Assembly: GCA_023974075.1 (NCBI GenBank)
Contig: CM043788.1
Location: 13,109,216 to 13,173,215 of the forward strand
DNA: 64,000 nucleotides
Direction: 5' to 3'
From: Chaenocephalus aceratus
Lineage: Eukaryota > Chordata > Actinopteri > Perciformes > Channichthyidae
The translations under genes and the position numbers were made by a program. A model generated the notes under the pieces. It did no database searches, had not been told where the DNA came from, and saw only the letters and a program-made list of their open reading frames with translations. Below are positions 10,802 through 20,798 of the stretch, piece by piece. Position 1 is the first letter of the stretch; every line of letters starts with the position of its first letter.

Positions 10802-10936
10802 GTGCTAGAGATGCTTGCTGACGATAGCGGGGCTATGATCCTACCAGATGACTCTTCGTCGGATGATGAAGATCTCCTCCAGCCAGACCTGGATCCGGAC
10901 AGTAGTGACTCGGATGTTGAACTTCCACCATGGGAA
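10802..10936 (+). pseudogene. piggyBac transposase, N-terminal exon
   Basis: From the ATG at about 10811 the frame encodes an acidic Asp/Ser-rich tract (LPDDSSSDDEDLLQPDLD then SSDSDVELPPWER) typical of piggyBac N termini. It ends at GAAAG|GTATGT, a good splice donor. The next coding block (11219) follows a polypyrimidine-AG acceptor. On its own it encodes no catalytic function. Confidence 0.65.
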
Positions 10937-11218
10937 AGGTATGTAATCTCTCTGTTTTTATATATTACTTATGTGTTTGGTGGAACTGCGTCACAGTGCT
11001 AGCTTAGCCAAGAAGCTACAGGAATGATTAGCCAAAATGCTAAATAGTGTTACTTGTCTTTTTGGAGTTACATTTTCTAAATGAATGGCCAGTGAATGAA
11101 TATATACATGTGTTTACTTATTTATTTGGTGTCATATTATTCATTTATAGTCCACTATTATACTATAAGTATAAGCCAGTGAATTAATCGAATCTCTTTG
11201 TTTTTCCACATTTGTTAG

Positions 11219-11554
11219 ATGGGGTGTGACCCCAGCAGGACAAAGCCTCACACCCAGAAGACTTTCAGGGAGCAGCTTGCTGCAGAATTGTTGGAGTTTG
11301 CTGAAGGCCCTGCACCTCCACCACCACCTCCTCCACCACCTCCACCCCCTCCTCCACCACTCACATGCATGCCCGAGTATTATGGGGAAGATGCCACCAA
11401 GGTCAGGAAGAACTGCAGGAGGTGCCTAGATTCTGGACTCAAAAGGGTGAAGACACCTGTGTACTGCAGGAAGTGCCAGGTCCCTCTGTGCTTCACTGTC
11501 AAAAAGAACTGTTTCAGGGAGTGGCACGACCTAAATACTGGAACATTCAGATAG
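11219..11554 (+). pseudogene. piggyBac transposase, C-terminal cysteine-rich domain
   Basis: After an acceptor at about 11217, the frame encodes GCDPSRTKPHTQKTFREQLA, a run of 15 prolines (a CCT/CCA repeat, about 11311-11359), then KNCRRCLDSGLKRVKTPVYC and RKCQVPLC...CFREWHD. The C-x2-C...C-x2-C...C...H spacing is the zinc-binding C-terminal domain of piggyBac/PGBD4-like transposases, which binds the terminal repeats. The DDD catalytic domain that should precede it is absent. Of the transposase only the DNA-binding tail is left. Confidence 0.75.
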
Positions 11555-11739
11555 GTATAAAGTTCAGGTAGGTATAACGTTTTGTGAGTGTTTATTTAAA
11601 AAAAATTACTTGTTGTTTTTATATACCTAGTGTGATTTTATTGTATAGTACATTGGTAAAATGTTTGTTTTTACATGCCTATAGTGTGTTGGTAAAATGT
11701 TTGAAATAAATCTGCCCCAGTTGGAGTCAAATGTCACTT

Positions 11740-11935
11740 ATGTTTCTGTTTTTTTTATTGTGCAAGTACACTTACACACAATGACCTACAGTGTAGTTTA
11801 CATCCACACATCCCCACACAGCTACACACACCTACACATACCCACACAGCTACACCTACACATCTTCACATACACACACCTACACTTACACACACCTAGT
11901 ACACACACTCACACATACAAAAATATATAAAAACA
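11740..11935. repeat. CA-rich degenerate simple repeat
   Basis: Interrupted runs of CACA/CCTACACA fill about 11765-11920. They lie inside the piggyBac element downstream of the transposase remnant, and translated frames here are low-complexity. Confidence 0.7.
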
Positions 11936-12178
11936 TGTTTTATTTAAAATTAAAAATACATTTTTTAAAAAATATTTGTTGTTGTTGTTTTGGGTGGAAT
12001 GAATACCTATAGTGATGATTCAATGTAATACAATGATTTTTATAGTCTGGTACCTGAAAAAGGTCAAATGTGCCCAAATGTGGCCAAAGCTTATTCCGCC
12101 TGGACTTTATTTTCATAAACCTTTCTAAAAAGGTCAAATGTCAATTGTTTTGCCTAAATCTTGATACAGGGTACTTAT

Positions 12179-13304
12179 TAGGGATGGGAACGATTAATCG
12201 AATATTCAAATATTCGAAATTATTCAGGTATTCGAATAATTATTCATATATTCGAATATGAGTTATGAATATTTTTATTAAAAAAAAGTTTATTTTTTAT
12301 TTTTTTGTGGGAGTGATGCCTAAATTGATTACATATTATCAAATTGAATAATTCAATGTATATATATACGACTGTGCCATAGCTAAATGTGTTAGGTGAT
12401 GTCTTAAGGTGTGTTTTGCTCCGCTCACCGGTCCCTCACAGCGGGCAGAGCTGCAGGTGCTGATCTCTCTCTCTCGTGTCCGGTTATACTTCACTCGCGT
12501 TTATGTCCAAATCCATCAGATCTAGCTAGTTCTAGCCAATAACATGTCTGCTGCCCCTCCCTACACGCAGATCACGCAGACTCAAGCCTCATCTTAGGCC
12601 CAAATGTGGTGCAAATGAGCTCCGCAGCCGTTGCGAGGTTCCGGCGCTAACAGTTCATGAGCGTGCTCCCCCACCCCCTGTCAACACTCGCGACACATGA
12701 GTGGCCAGCCTAAACAACAATAAGCGCTGCTTGGCAACCGTGTGTGGCGGCAAAGTACATAGACATTTTGACTGGAGAGATTTAGTTTTGCCGGTATTCA
12801 ACATATTTTCCAGTCATAGTCCGGAAATTATTTACACTCCAAGAAGAGTCCTACACAACAGACATGGCATCAAAAACGAGTAATGTGTGGAAATATTTCG
12901 ACCAGGTTAGTGAGTGCGGTGTAGAGGTCAAACTATGCCAAATTAAACGTACACATGCTATACCTTGCTATACCCGCAACCTCCGTTCCAGCTGAGAGGG
13001 TCTTCTCTACAGCTGGGCTGATTGTGAATCGCCTCCACACATGAAAGCTGTAGGCCTATAGCTGTCAAACTGTGATCACCAATTCAATACATTTGAGAAA
13101 TTCGACTTGGTTTCTACACTTATTTGAACATGTATGTATTTATTTCCAAAAATTATGGAAAAAAAAATTGGGCAAAATAAATTGTTAAAAAAAATGTTTG
13201 CCCAATTTTTTTTTTATAGGATATGTACATTTCGGTTAACCGGTTAACCGTTTTTTGGGGGTCGAATATTCGAATATACATTTGCTTTCAAATTCCCATC
13301 GCTA
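12179..13304 (+). mobile_element. internally deleted hAT (ZBED-type) element inside piggyBac
   Basis: The ends TAGGGATGGGAA...AATTCCCATCGCTA are inverted and flanked by the 8-bp duplication GTACTTAT (12171-12178, 13305-13312). Subterminal AT-rich palindromes (ATTCGAATATTCGAATA type) occur at both ends. It keeps the first and last parts of a transposase but not the catalytic core. Confidence 0.9.
12864..13050 (+). pseudogene. hAT transposase remnant: BED finger start fused to dimerisation tail
   Basis: At about 12864 the frame reads MASKTSNVWKYFDQV then GVEVKLCQIK, the start of a BED zinc finger (S-x-V-W-x-x-F). Just after, a second segment reads IPATSVPAERVFSTAG then LIVNRL, the conserved hAT C-terminal dimerisation motif. 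The second Cys/His half of the finger and the RNase H-like core are missing. A deletion therefore joined the two ends of the gene. Confidence 0.75.
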
Positions 13305-13575
13305 GTACTTATTATGTTATACTTTGGATTCCTAAAGCTTTTAGGCTACTAACCCATCATTCAAGGTTGGTCTTCACTATAAGTAATGGGTTTTCTTTAG
13401 GCGGAGACAGGAATTTACATTTTTTTTGCTATGTTCCATCTGAATTTACTCTGACACAGAACAATCTATATTGATTCTGACACTTCTACATCCAACTCAC
13501 AGATGTAACCTTGATTTGATAAAATTCATATAAAGCCTGAAACCTGAAAAACAGGCTCGGGGTTTAACAGGTTAA

Positions 13576-13850
13576 GGCTCCTCCAGACAGCCTCCGCGAT
13601 AATCGATCGTCGACGAGCCTTTACAGAAATGTGTTTTCCTTCGAGGCGGCGAGCTCACATACGTTTCCCGGTCGCTGCCGGAAGACTTGGGAGTTCGGGA
13701 TGCGCACGTTTGAGAAATTACGAACGGCTCATTTCGGAGGACACGCGCGCATCTGCTTGACGCCGGGACGACCGGCGACCCTCCCCTACAGGCGCTCGGA
13801 CGCGAAGGCCCGCCCACAACTGCGTGCACGTCTGTGACCGCAGTTTTAAT
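13576..13850. other. GC- and CpG-rich segment, no gene recognised
   Basis: This block is clearly richer in CpG than its surroundings (GCGAGCTC, CACGCGCGC, CGTCGACG). Open frames exist on both strands but show no family motif. It may be the edge of the repeat that follows. Confidence 0.4.
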
Positions 13851-14361
13851 TAAGAGTGTTCTTGCTTTTCTCTTTGAAAGTCATCACATAACGGCATTGT
13901 AATACACGGTTCGGCTGCATTGTATATTACAGATCTGCCGTAGTTCTTTATTATAGAGCCCTGATGAGAAGACCTTTGGAAAAACTGAGAAAATGCCGCC
14001 GAAACTGAATACTTGACGTGGATCATAAATATATTCAACAATTAAACAACATCTTCAATTTCTCTTCACACAATACGTCTCCTTGCAGTATCAACACTAA
14101 TTCGGCTGACTTTACATTTGATCTAATTCACAGATAGGTTATATTTACACCATAACGGTGCACAGCTGATATAAAAGGACTGTAGTTTTTAAAGATATTA
14201 CTGATTTTCTTTGAATGTAAATACTGAGTCTGAATAGTATAGCAATATGCTGTAAAATTATGTGAAAGCATGAATAAAACGTGTCCTACACTAATAATAC
14301 AAAGTTATTATGGCTGTGTGTACCTTGTGTGCACCGCCTAGTGGTTAAAGCACGTTATTGA

Positions 14362-14406
14362 ATTATTGTTTGTATGTGTTATAATATAACACATACAAAC
14401 AATAAT
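14362..14406. repeat. perfect 21-bp palindrome with 3-nt loop
   Basis: ATTATTGTTTGTATGTGTTAT is followed after AAT by its exact reverse complement. Copy B at 56.2 kb lacks the second arm, so the palindrome arose in this copy. Confidence 0.85.
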
Positions 14407-14764
14407 GTACTCTTAATATTTTTTTCATCAAATATTATTTGAATAAAAATATGAAGAGTACATACTTTTATAGGGGGAAAGGTCTGTGATAGAAATATAG
14501 AATATAAAAAATCAAGAAGATACTATAAGTGATCTCTACAATAAAACAGTTTAGTGCAGGATGTACAAAGATATTAATAGGAGGAGGTGCAAAACAGAAA
14601 TACGAATTAACCTTTATTTAAACATTAAATAACAGATTAAGGTCTTCTTTTAAATAATAAAAAAATATTAAATAAATATTAAGCCTGACAAAGTACTTAA
14701 CGTCTAATATATTGCTTTCCTGAAATGTTAACTATGTTGAAGCACTTATTTTAACTGATATTAT

Positions 14765-15498
14765 TGTTACGATGTGAGGTGCAGGTGAAAAGAACGATAC
14801 GTGGAGAGAGGGTTTTCTTGCAAAATAAACAGGCATTTTATTCTTAGCCTTCCACATTATTCCACAGAAACACACACTGCATGCCTGGTGCTGCATTCAC
14901 CAGCAAGGAACAAAAACGAATGCCCCTTCCCCTCTCTTCCCAACCACATTTATAGGAGACGGCCCGCCTTCCCACTCCAACCTGGCCAATCAGGTCATGG
15001 TTCTAAAAGCGGAGTGAAGGCTTAAATACAAAATTAAACACTGTTGTCTACCTTTAATAAAACCCTAAAGGCTTAAGTAAATTCATTATTGCATCGCCAT
15101 AAATATGATATCTTCAAGAACAACAAGGTCTGCTTAAAACGGATAGTTTTTAACGTAATTGACACTCATTAAAATCACACATTTCCTGACCAATCGCGTC
15201 CCAAGACTCCGCCTACTCATACGGCACATATAAGGAGTACTTTGGAGGCGTGCTCCCCCTTTGAGCACTGGGACAAGATGGCCTCCAGGTCTGAACAAAG
15301 GAAATGGTGATTACTTGGTGCTTGTGTGTTTTACAGACTGACAAACTAATTTAGATGCATTTTATTAGTTTGTCTATGTAAACTGTTTTTATAACTTTAA
15401 CTGAAATAAAGGCAACTCAGAAAAAACATGTACTACCTTTCTTAACAAACAAATAGTTAAGACCAACATGTTAGTGAGGGAGTGTGTGCTTCCTCACA
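14765..15498 (+). repeat. solo LTR
   Basis: The 734-bp segment TGTTACGATGTGAGG...CCTCACA is flanked by the 5-bp duplication ATTAT (14760-14764, 15499-15503). It has a CCAAT motif near 15190, TATAAG at 15228 and AATAAA at 15405, in the right order for an LTR promoter and polyadenylation site on the plus strand. The related copy B shows the uninterrupted site. It was probably left by recombination between two LTRs. Confidence 0.85.
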
Positions 15499-16599
15499 AT
15501 TATACACATTAATTATACTCTTATGTATGTAGATAGAATAAGAAATGTGCAGAATATGACAGTTTAATGGTGGAGGTACACACATATTGATAGATGTCTT
15601 GTAATGCACTGTTGAGGAACCTGTGACCCAAGTGTTTCATTCATTGCATAACTACACCGTAGTTGTGTATATGATATGTCAATAAACCTTTGAAAATCTT
15701 GAAAGGGATGTGCAAAATAGCCATAATATACAGTCTTTAATTAACTATTAGTAGAGGAATAACGAGTAATGAATATACTTTATTACTTGTTTCCATTCAT
15801 GTCATTGCAGATACATGTTAGTCTTCTCAAGCACCAACTATCAAATATCTCTCCTGATTGTTGGCACTTGACAATCACCTTACCTGAATTTTACTCAGGT
15901 CACGTGTAACTAAAGTCTGATTTAAGGGTTGTTTATAGTTCACATCATTAATCAGAATCTGCAAAGTAACTCAAATAAATGCAGTGGAGTAAAAATACCA
16001 GGTTAACCTCTGAATTGTCGTGGAGTAGAATTACAAAGTAACAATGAGCTGTCATGTGGGTATATATTAATGCTGCGCATTATGGACACAAGCGATTTTC
16101 ACCCATTTATTAATTAATATGTTTTACATTGATAAACCCAATGTGTTTAATACTGGCAACTTCTAATTGTGGAAAAAACGAAAACGTTCAGTTAGAGACG
16201 TCCCATAGAACATTTTGCGAAACACAATTAGCCAGCATGTGTAGTTCTGGGGGGGCGTTCGATTCCAGTTTTGGATAGTCTGGCGTGGTTTCGTTCCATT
16301 TCACAAAGCTGTTTGACGCTCTGCGTAACCTTACGGGGACTGTAGTCCTAAACGATAGCTGGGAGGGATTATGGGTAGTGTAGTGTCTTCGGCCATCCTA
16401 AACTCAGAAATGTTGACAATTGCAATGATGCTCGAAATGTCCCCTTATAGGCCTACGTCTGTTTCCGGTTATTTTTATTTTGAAATTCAGTTCCTGACGG
16501 ACGCCAAAAAGCCCCGAGATTATGGACTTAAACCAATAAATAAAAGCAAGGATAATTTTGTGTGTTATTGGTGAGTAACTCAACAGTGTGTTATTTTGA

Positions 16600-16910
16600 A
16601 AAGAATAACGAATTAGAAGGAAACCAAATATTTAAAAATACAGATTTCCGTATTCTGCGGCTCTGAGCCCCATTATTGTCTGCGCCCCATTTATTTTCCT
16701 CACCAGACGGCAACAAAAGTCCGAAATTATACGATTTAAAATAAAAGCAATAATTGTGGCTTGATATTGAGTAAGAACATGTTTTATGAACCACACAGCT
16801 GCCGGTCTCCCACGACCCGACCGGAGAAAAATACGTGCTGCAGGCAGTAGAAATACATTGCTTTTAAAATCGTGCTGTGCAACACGAAAAAAAGGGGCAA
16901 ATGGTGTTGG
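16600..16910. other. diverged duplicate of the preceding 16.48-16.58 kb stretch
   Basis: CAACAAAAGTCCGAAATTAT and the following AAATAAAAGCAATAATTGTG echo the sequence 16507-16590. No coding signal is seen before the inverted repeat at 16911. Confidence 0.4.
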
Positions 16911-17370
16911 TGAACACGAATCAATATATTAAAAATTGTGTTGGTGAACACGAAATGCCGTGAGACTGGGTTGAAGGATTATAGAAGAAATAACGGCCAT
17001 CGGAGAGAAATTGAGCTGTGGTGTGAGGAGAATCAGTGGAGAACAGGGCAGCTGTATTGGTGAGTGACCGGTGTTACTGTAGCTACAGTTAATGTTAGCT
17101 AACGTCAGTCACATCACAACATTGTAAAGTTAGCTATCATATATCAGGCTATAACTAAAGTAGTATTGATAATATAGTAACGTTACTGGCAGGACTGTTA
17201 ATACTGATCCATAACAGAAACTAATGCGCAAGTATCAGCCGTATCTCGCGTTACCTAATGCAACTCCACACAAACGTCTTACGGAGCTGTACCGGAGGGG
17301 TGAGAGAGAGCAGCGAAGGTGGGAGAGAGAGATGTAATACGGTTCCTGATAAACGTTTTGTTTGATACTG

Positions 17371-18175
17371 TAGGTGCTTGTGTGGACATGCCAGCCCATG
17401 ACGTCAGCTGTGGAAAGTATGTGCTGCAGGGAGTGGATGCCTTCTGGGCCCTGGTGGAGAACCTGACCCCAGACCAGACATAACATGCCTGACACTGCAT
17501 CCAGGCTTTGAAGCATGCTGTCTGAATCCCTTTGTGCTACAGATAGCCTAAATGAACTTCAGGCAGGAGCATGGCCCGCTCCAGGCCAGCAGACATGAGT
17601 ATGTTTAAATTACAATTAAAAAGATAAATACTATTAAAGGCCTAGTGGCCCAAGATAATAAAGTTACTTTGACCCCGAGTGTTTAGCAGGTTTCAAAACC
17701 CAGAACCTGGTAGATTTTAATTATACTGCATCTTTGATGTCAAGTGTGAAGGGTTAAAAATAATTGCAAATAGTACAGCTAAGAAGTATATTTATATGTA
17801 GATAATTAATTGGAGACAATATCAAAACTCAATTGGACTAATTGATCTGTTCTCTATGACAATGTTACCCATAATTACACCATCACCACCAATATCACAC
17901 TTGTTGATGATGTTGACAAGGCTATCAAGTTTTACCTGTAGATATTATGTCCCTATCCCCAGGCAATACCGCGACACAGCTTACAGGCAGGTCATCTGCT
18001 GGGCCTATGGAGTTCTAGGCAGGCACATTCGGAAGCCCTTACCCTCATGTGTTGTGTCTGCCATCAGAAGACAGTTCCCAGAAGGAGGAGGAATTTACAA
18101 AGGTTTTGAGTGGCCTCATCACAATCGTAGTGTCTTATTGTATAAAAAACATCTTAAGAAGTTTCGATCAGCTAT
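17371..18175 (+). pseudogene. second P2X7 C-terminal-type domain gene remnant
   Basis: Three blocks of the domain lie in order. About 17371-17440 gives CQPMTSAVESMCCREW (after a frameshifted CLCG). About 17478-17600 gives ITCLTLHPGFEACCLN then PFVLQIA, an in-frame stop, then MNFRQEHGPL. About 17977-18170, after the acceptor TATCCCCAG, gives AYRQVICWAYGVLGRHIRKP then LPSCVVSAIRRQFPEGGG. This copy keeps the C-terminal LPSC...IRxxFP part missing from the 9-kb copy. Frameshift and stop show it is dead. It is cut at 18175 by a solo LTR, and the flank resumes at 24720. Confidence 0.7.
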
Positions 18176-18302
18176 TGTTACGACTGTCGCCTTCCTGGTC
18201 GTCTTAACTGTGTTAAGCTGTGTTAAGCTGTGCGCTTGCCCTGACGTCATTGGCTGCCATCCCCTTGAAGATTGTGATTGGACACCTGCTGAAGATGACT
18301 AC
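18176..18302 (+). repeat. solo LTR, left part (split by the DIRS element)
   Basis: It begins TGTTACGAC and is preceded by GCTAT (18171-18175). The matching end lies 6.4 kb away at 24719. Confidence 0.6.
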
Positions 18303-18660
18303 AAAGCCTATAGGTTACTTACGTAACCCCAGGACTCAGAGTAACATGTAGTGAGATGTCTCACTATGGGATGCGCCTCATCGTGGAGCAAACAGAAGCA
18401 TTATTCTCATTACGCCAATCCTGATTGGCTGGTGATCTTGATGTCAGTGTCAGGGAATCCACCCCCTATAAGTAGCTTGCGCTACGTTGCATGCGTCATT
18501 CAAAATAAGCACCTCTTCTCGCTTCACCATAGCAAGGAGGGGCGTCTGGTGAGACATCTCACAACATGTTACTCTGAAACTGGGGTTACGTAAGTAACCT
18601 ATAGTTCTCATTCATAACACTCTGTTCGATGTCTCACTATGGGATATTGTAGCTCCCGTA
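18303..18660. repeat. DIRS left terminal repeat and internal complementary region
   Basis: ATAGGTTACTTACGTAACCC at about 18310 is inverted at about 18577-18602. The inner part (18357-18540) matches the right end of the element inverted. CTCATTCATAACACTCTGTT (about 18606) also matches the extreme right end inverted, near 24228-24247. Confidence 0.8.
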
Positions 18661-18704
18661 TTGCCAGGCGAGCTTATCTCGAAATTCACCAAACCAACCA
18701 GAAC

Positions 18705-20255
18705 TTAACAGGTAGAGCTCTGACTCAACAAGGTGCCCAGCACTGCTCGGGCCACACTAGGAGCAGAGACGTCTAGCCTGTAAAAGCGGACAAAAGTGAG
18801 CGGCGAGGACCAGCTCGCTGCTGCACAAATGTCTTGGATGGAAACACCCTTGAACAAAGCCCAGGATGTAGCCAGACCACGAGTCGAATGAGCACGCAGA
18901 CCCGAAAGTGCCTGCAAACCCTGACTCGTATAGGCCAAAGCGATTGCCTCCACAATCCAGTGGGAGAGCCGTTGCTTAGTAACGGGCTTGCCCTTCTGAG
19001 GGTTAGCCCAGGACACAAAGAGTTGGTCATTATGACGAAACTCTTTTGATCTGTCCATATAGGTGCGTAAAGCACGGACTGGACACAGCAAATCCGGCTG
19101 TTGTTCCCCGGAGGAACACAGCGGCGGAGGAAATGCCTCAATGTCAATTGGGGTACATGAACCAACCACCTTAGGTATAAAGGCGGGGTTGGGCTTCAAC
19201 AACACTCTCGTTTGCCCTGGGGCGAACTGAGTGCATGAAGGATGTACAGATAGCGCATGAATGTCACTGACTCGCTTGGCGAATGCCAGGGCCAGTAACA
19301 GCACTGTCTTGAGTGACAAGTGCTTCATGTCAGCTTCTTCAAGGGGTTCAAATGGGGTTAGAGTGAGCCTATCTAAAACCACTGCCAGGTCCCATAAGGG
19401 CACCAGTGACCTGGAAACAGGGAGGAGCCTGCGAGCCCCTTTCATAAAACGGCAGACCAAAGGATGTTGGCTAGCCGTCTTTCCCTCAAAGCCCACATGG
19501 CATGCAACAATAGCAGCCAGGTACACTTTGATCGTAGAGAAAGCTCTGTGTTTATCAATCAGGTCCTGTAGAAATGATAAAATCACCCCAACAGGACATT
19601 GAAAGGAGATGTGTCCTTCTTGAAGGCACCACTCCTCAAACACCCTCCACTTACAGTCATAGAGAGACCTGGTGGAGGAAGCTCTCGCACTCTGAATAGT
19701 GTTTATCACCTTCTGAGGGAGTCCCACTGTATTCAGATTGTACCACTCACGGGCCAGGCCCATAGTGCCAAGCGCTCTGGGTGTGGGTGAAAGATTGCCC
19801 CCCCCGCCTGAGACAGTATGTCCCTGCGTAGTGGGAGCTGCCATGGCTGTCCGCACAGCAGTTGATATATCTCCGCCAGCCAGTACATTGCAGGCCAGTG
19901 CGGAGCTATCAGGATAAGTGTGTGGCGTTGTTCCTTCACTCTGGCCAGAGTTGGGGGTATCAGAGCCAAGGGTGGGAATGCGTACAGAAGGCCCGGAGGA
20001 CAAACGTGCGCGTCCACGCCTAATGGTGCGTTTAAATCGCGCATTGAAAAGAACAGCTGACATTGAGCATTTTATTTTGATGCGAACAGATCTACCGCGG
20101 CTCTGCCGTAACGCACCCACAGCTGACTCACAATATTTGGATGTAGAGTCCAGTCTGCATATAGTGGTGCACCTCTGGACAGCAGATCCGCCCTGAGGTT
20201 CATCACTCCTGGTACGTGCGTCGCTCTCAGAGAGAGGAGACGTCTGCCGCTCCAT
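18705..20255 (-). CDS. DIRS tyrosine recombinase
   Basis: An uninterrupted 516-residue frame. The N-terminal third up to about residue 180 overlaps the RNase H region in another frame and may be untranslated. The recombinase proper starts near ARASSTRSLYDCKWRVFEEW. Catalytic residues are visible: Arg in LALAFAKRVSDIHALS (box I), HSTRG for the H-x-x-R motif, and Tyr in FVRFYRLDV near the C terminus. The enzyme would join circular element DNA to the genome by site-specific recombination. It is the only long intact protein of the element, suggesting fairly recent activity or chance preservation. Confidence 0.9.
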   Translation of the reverse strand: MERQTSPLSESDARTRSDEPQGGSAVQRCTTICRLDSTSKYCESAVGALRQSRGRSVRIKIKCSMSAVLFNARFKRTIRRGRARLSSGPSVRIPTLGSDTPNSGQSEGTTPHTYPDSSALACNVLAGGDISTAVRTAMAAPTTQGHTVSGGGGNLSPTPRALGTMGLAREWYNLNTVGLPQKVINTIQSARASSTRSLYDCKWRVFEEWCLQEGHISFQCPVGVILSFLQDLIDKHRAFSTIKVYLAAIVACHVGFEGKTASQHPLVCRFMKGARRLLPVSRSLVPLWDLAVVLDRLTLTPFEPLEEADMKHLSLKTVLLLALAFAKRVSDIHALSVHPSCTQFAPGQTRVLLKPNPAFIPKVVGSCTPIDIEAFPPPLCSSGEQQPDLLCPVRALRTYMDRSKEFRHNDQLFVSWANPQKGKPVTKQRLSHWIVEAIALAYTSQGLQALSGLRAHSTRGLATSWALFKGVSIQDICAAASWSSPLTFVRFYRLDVSAPSVARAVLGTLLSQSSTC

Positions 20256-20785
20256 AAGATCGGTTTGCGTGCCAGCATGTGTAACTGGAGAGAATGCAAA
20301 CCCCCTTGGCGGTTTATATACGATATTGTGGTCGTGTTGTCTGTCCTCACGAGGACATGATGTCCTCTGAGAAAAGGCAGAAAGCGTTTTAGGGTGAGGA
20401 ACACCGCTAAAAGCTCCAGGTCATTTATGTGCGCCCGCTGGAGGTCTCTGCTCCAGAGACCCCTCACAGGTCGACCTTCGTAAATACCTCCCCAGCCTGT
20501 CAGACATGCGTCCGTGGTGACCACCTTCCGTGAAAAGACAGCACCCATAGGCACGCCCCGTACTAGAAAAGTCGGGTGAAGCCAGTGGCGCAGTGCCATT
20601 ACGCATTTCACAGTAACCATTACTCTCTGCGCGCCATGACGTGCGGGGTTTAATTTTAGAGCGGCTACCCAGCGCTGAAACTCCCTCATGTGTAAGCGTC
20701 CCAGTCGTACGACCAGGACGGCTGACGCCATGAGCCCCAGTAACCGCAGGCATGATCTGAAGAGAACATGTTTGCGCAGCGACAA
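19733..20785 (-). pseudogene. DIRS RNase H and downstream domain
   Basis: The frame shows VVTTDACLTGWGG (first catalytic Asp), HINDLELLAVFLTLK (Glu) and LVRTDNTTTISYINRQGG (Asp), then HVPGVMNLRADLLSR, the RNase H domain of DIRS RT proteins. After DLFASK there is a TAA stop (20072-20074), but the same frame continues NAQCQLFFSMRDLNAPLG and LAEIYQLLCGQPWQLPLR, the usual C-terminal region. The stop is therefore a point mutation or is read through. The RT lies upstream in another frame. Confidence 0.85.
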
Positions 20786-20798
20786 GCTCTGAAAGCTT

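Larger units (their letters stand above)
9993..13571 (+). mobile_element. piggyBac-type transposon, internally deleted and interrupted by a hAT
   Basis: TTAA duplications at 9989-9992 and 13572-13575 flank inverted ends CCTGTTAAGCCC...GGGTTTAACAGG. Inside are an acidic N-terminal exon (10802) and a cysteine-rich C-terminal exon (11219-11554) of a piggyBac transposase. No room or sequence for the catalytic middle was found. A hAT element (12179-13304) lies in the 3' part. Confidence 0.88.
13855..16590. repeat. dispersed repeat, copy A, related inverted to 55.3-56.7 kb
   Basis: Blocks near 13860-13950, 14400-14760, 15510-15590 and 16190-16320 match, in inverted order, about 56540-56640, 55700-56060, 55625-55690 and 55295-55520. 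The block at 16340-16400 (GATTATGGGTAGTGTAGTGT and flanks) matches 56785-56830 in direct orientation. Copy A is interrupted by a solo LTR that copy B lacks. No protein is encoded. Confidence 0.7.
5504..16973. mobile_element. candidate 11.5-kb composite bounded by 63-bp inverted repeats
   Basis: The sequence at 5504-5566 (starting CAACCCAGTCTCACGGCATT) is matched, inverted, at 16911-16973 with about two differences. Directly outside, the 7-mer AAGGATT flanks both ends (5497-5503 and 16974-16980), as a target duplication would. Everything between is a pile of other elements. Two unrelated copies of one repeat that happen to share flanks cannot be excluded. Confidence 0.45.

Noticed and set aside
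13572..13837. Overlapping open frames in CpG-rich DNA
   Set aside because: High GC lowers stop frequency; both strands are equally open and no motif is present.
18705..20255. Recombinase considered as evidence of a phage or integron
   Set aside because: It lies behind an RT-RNase H of DIRS type with DIRS-style inverted ends in a fish genome.
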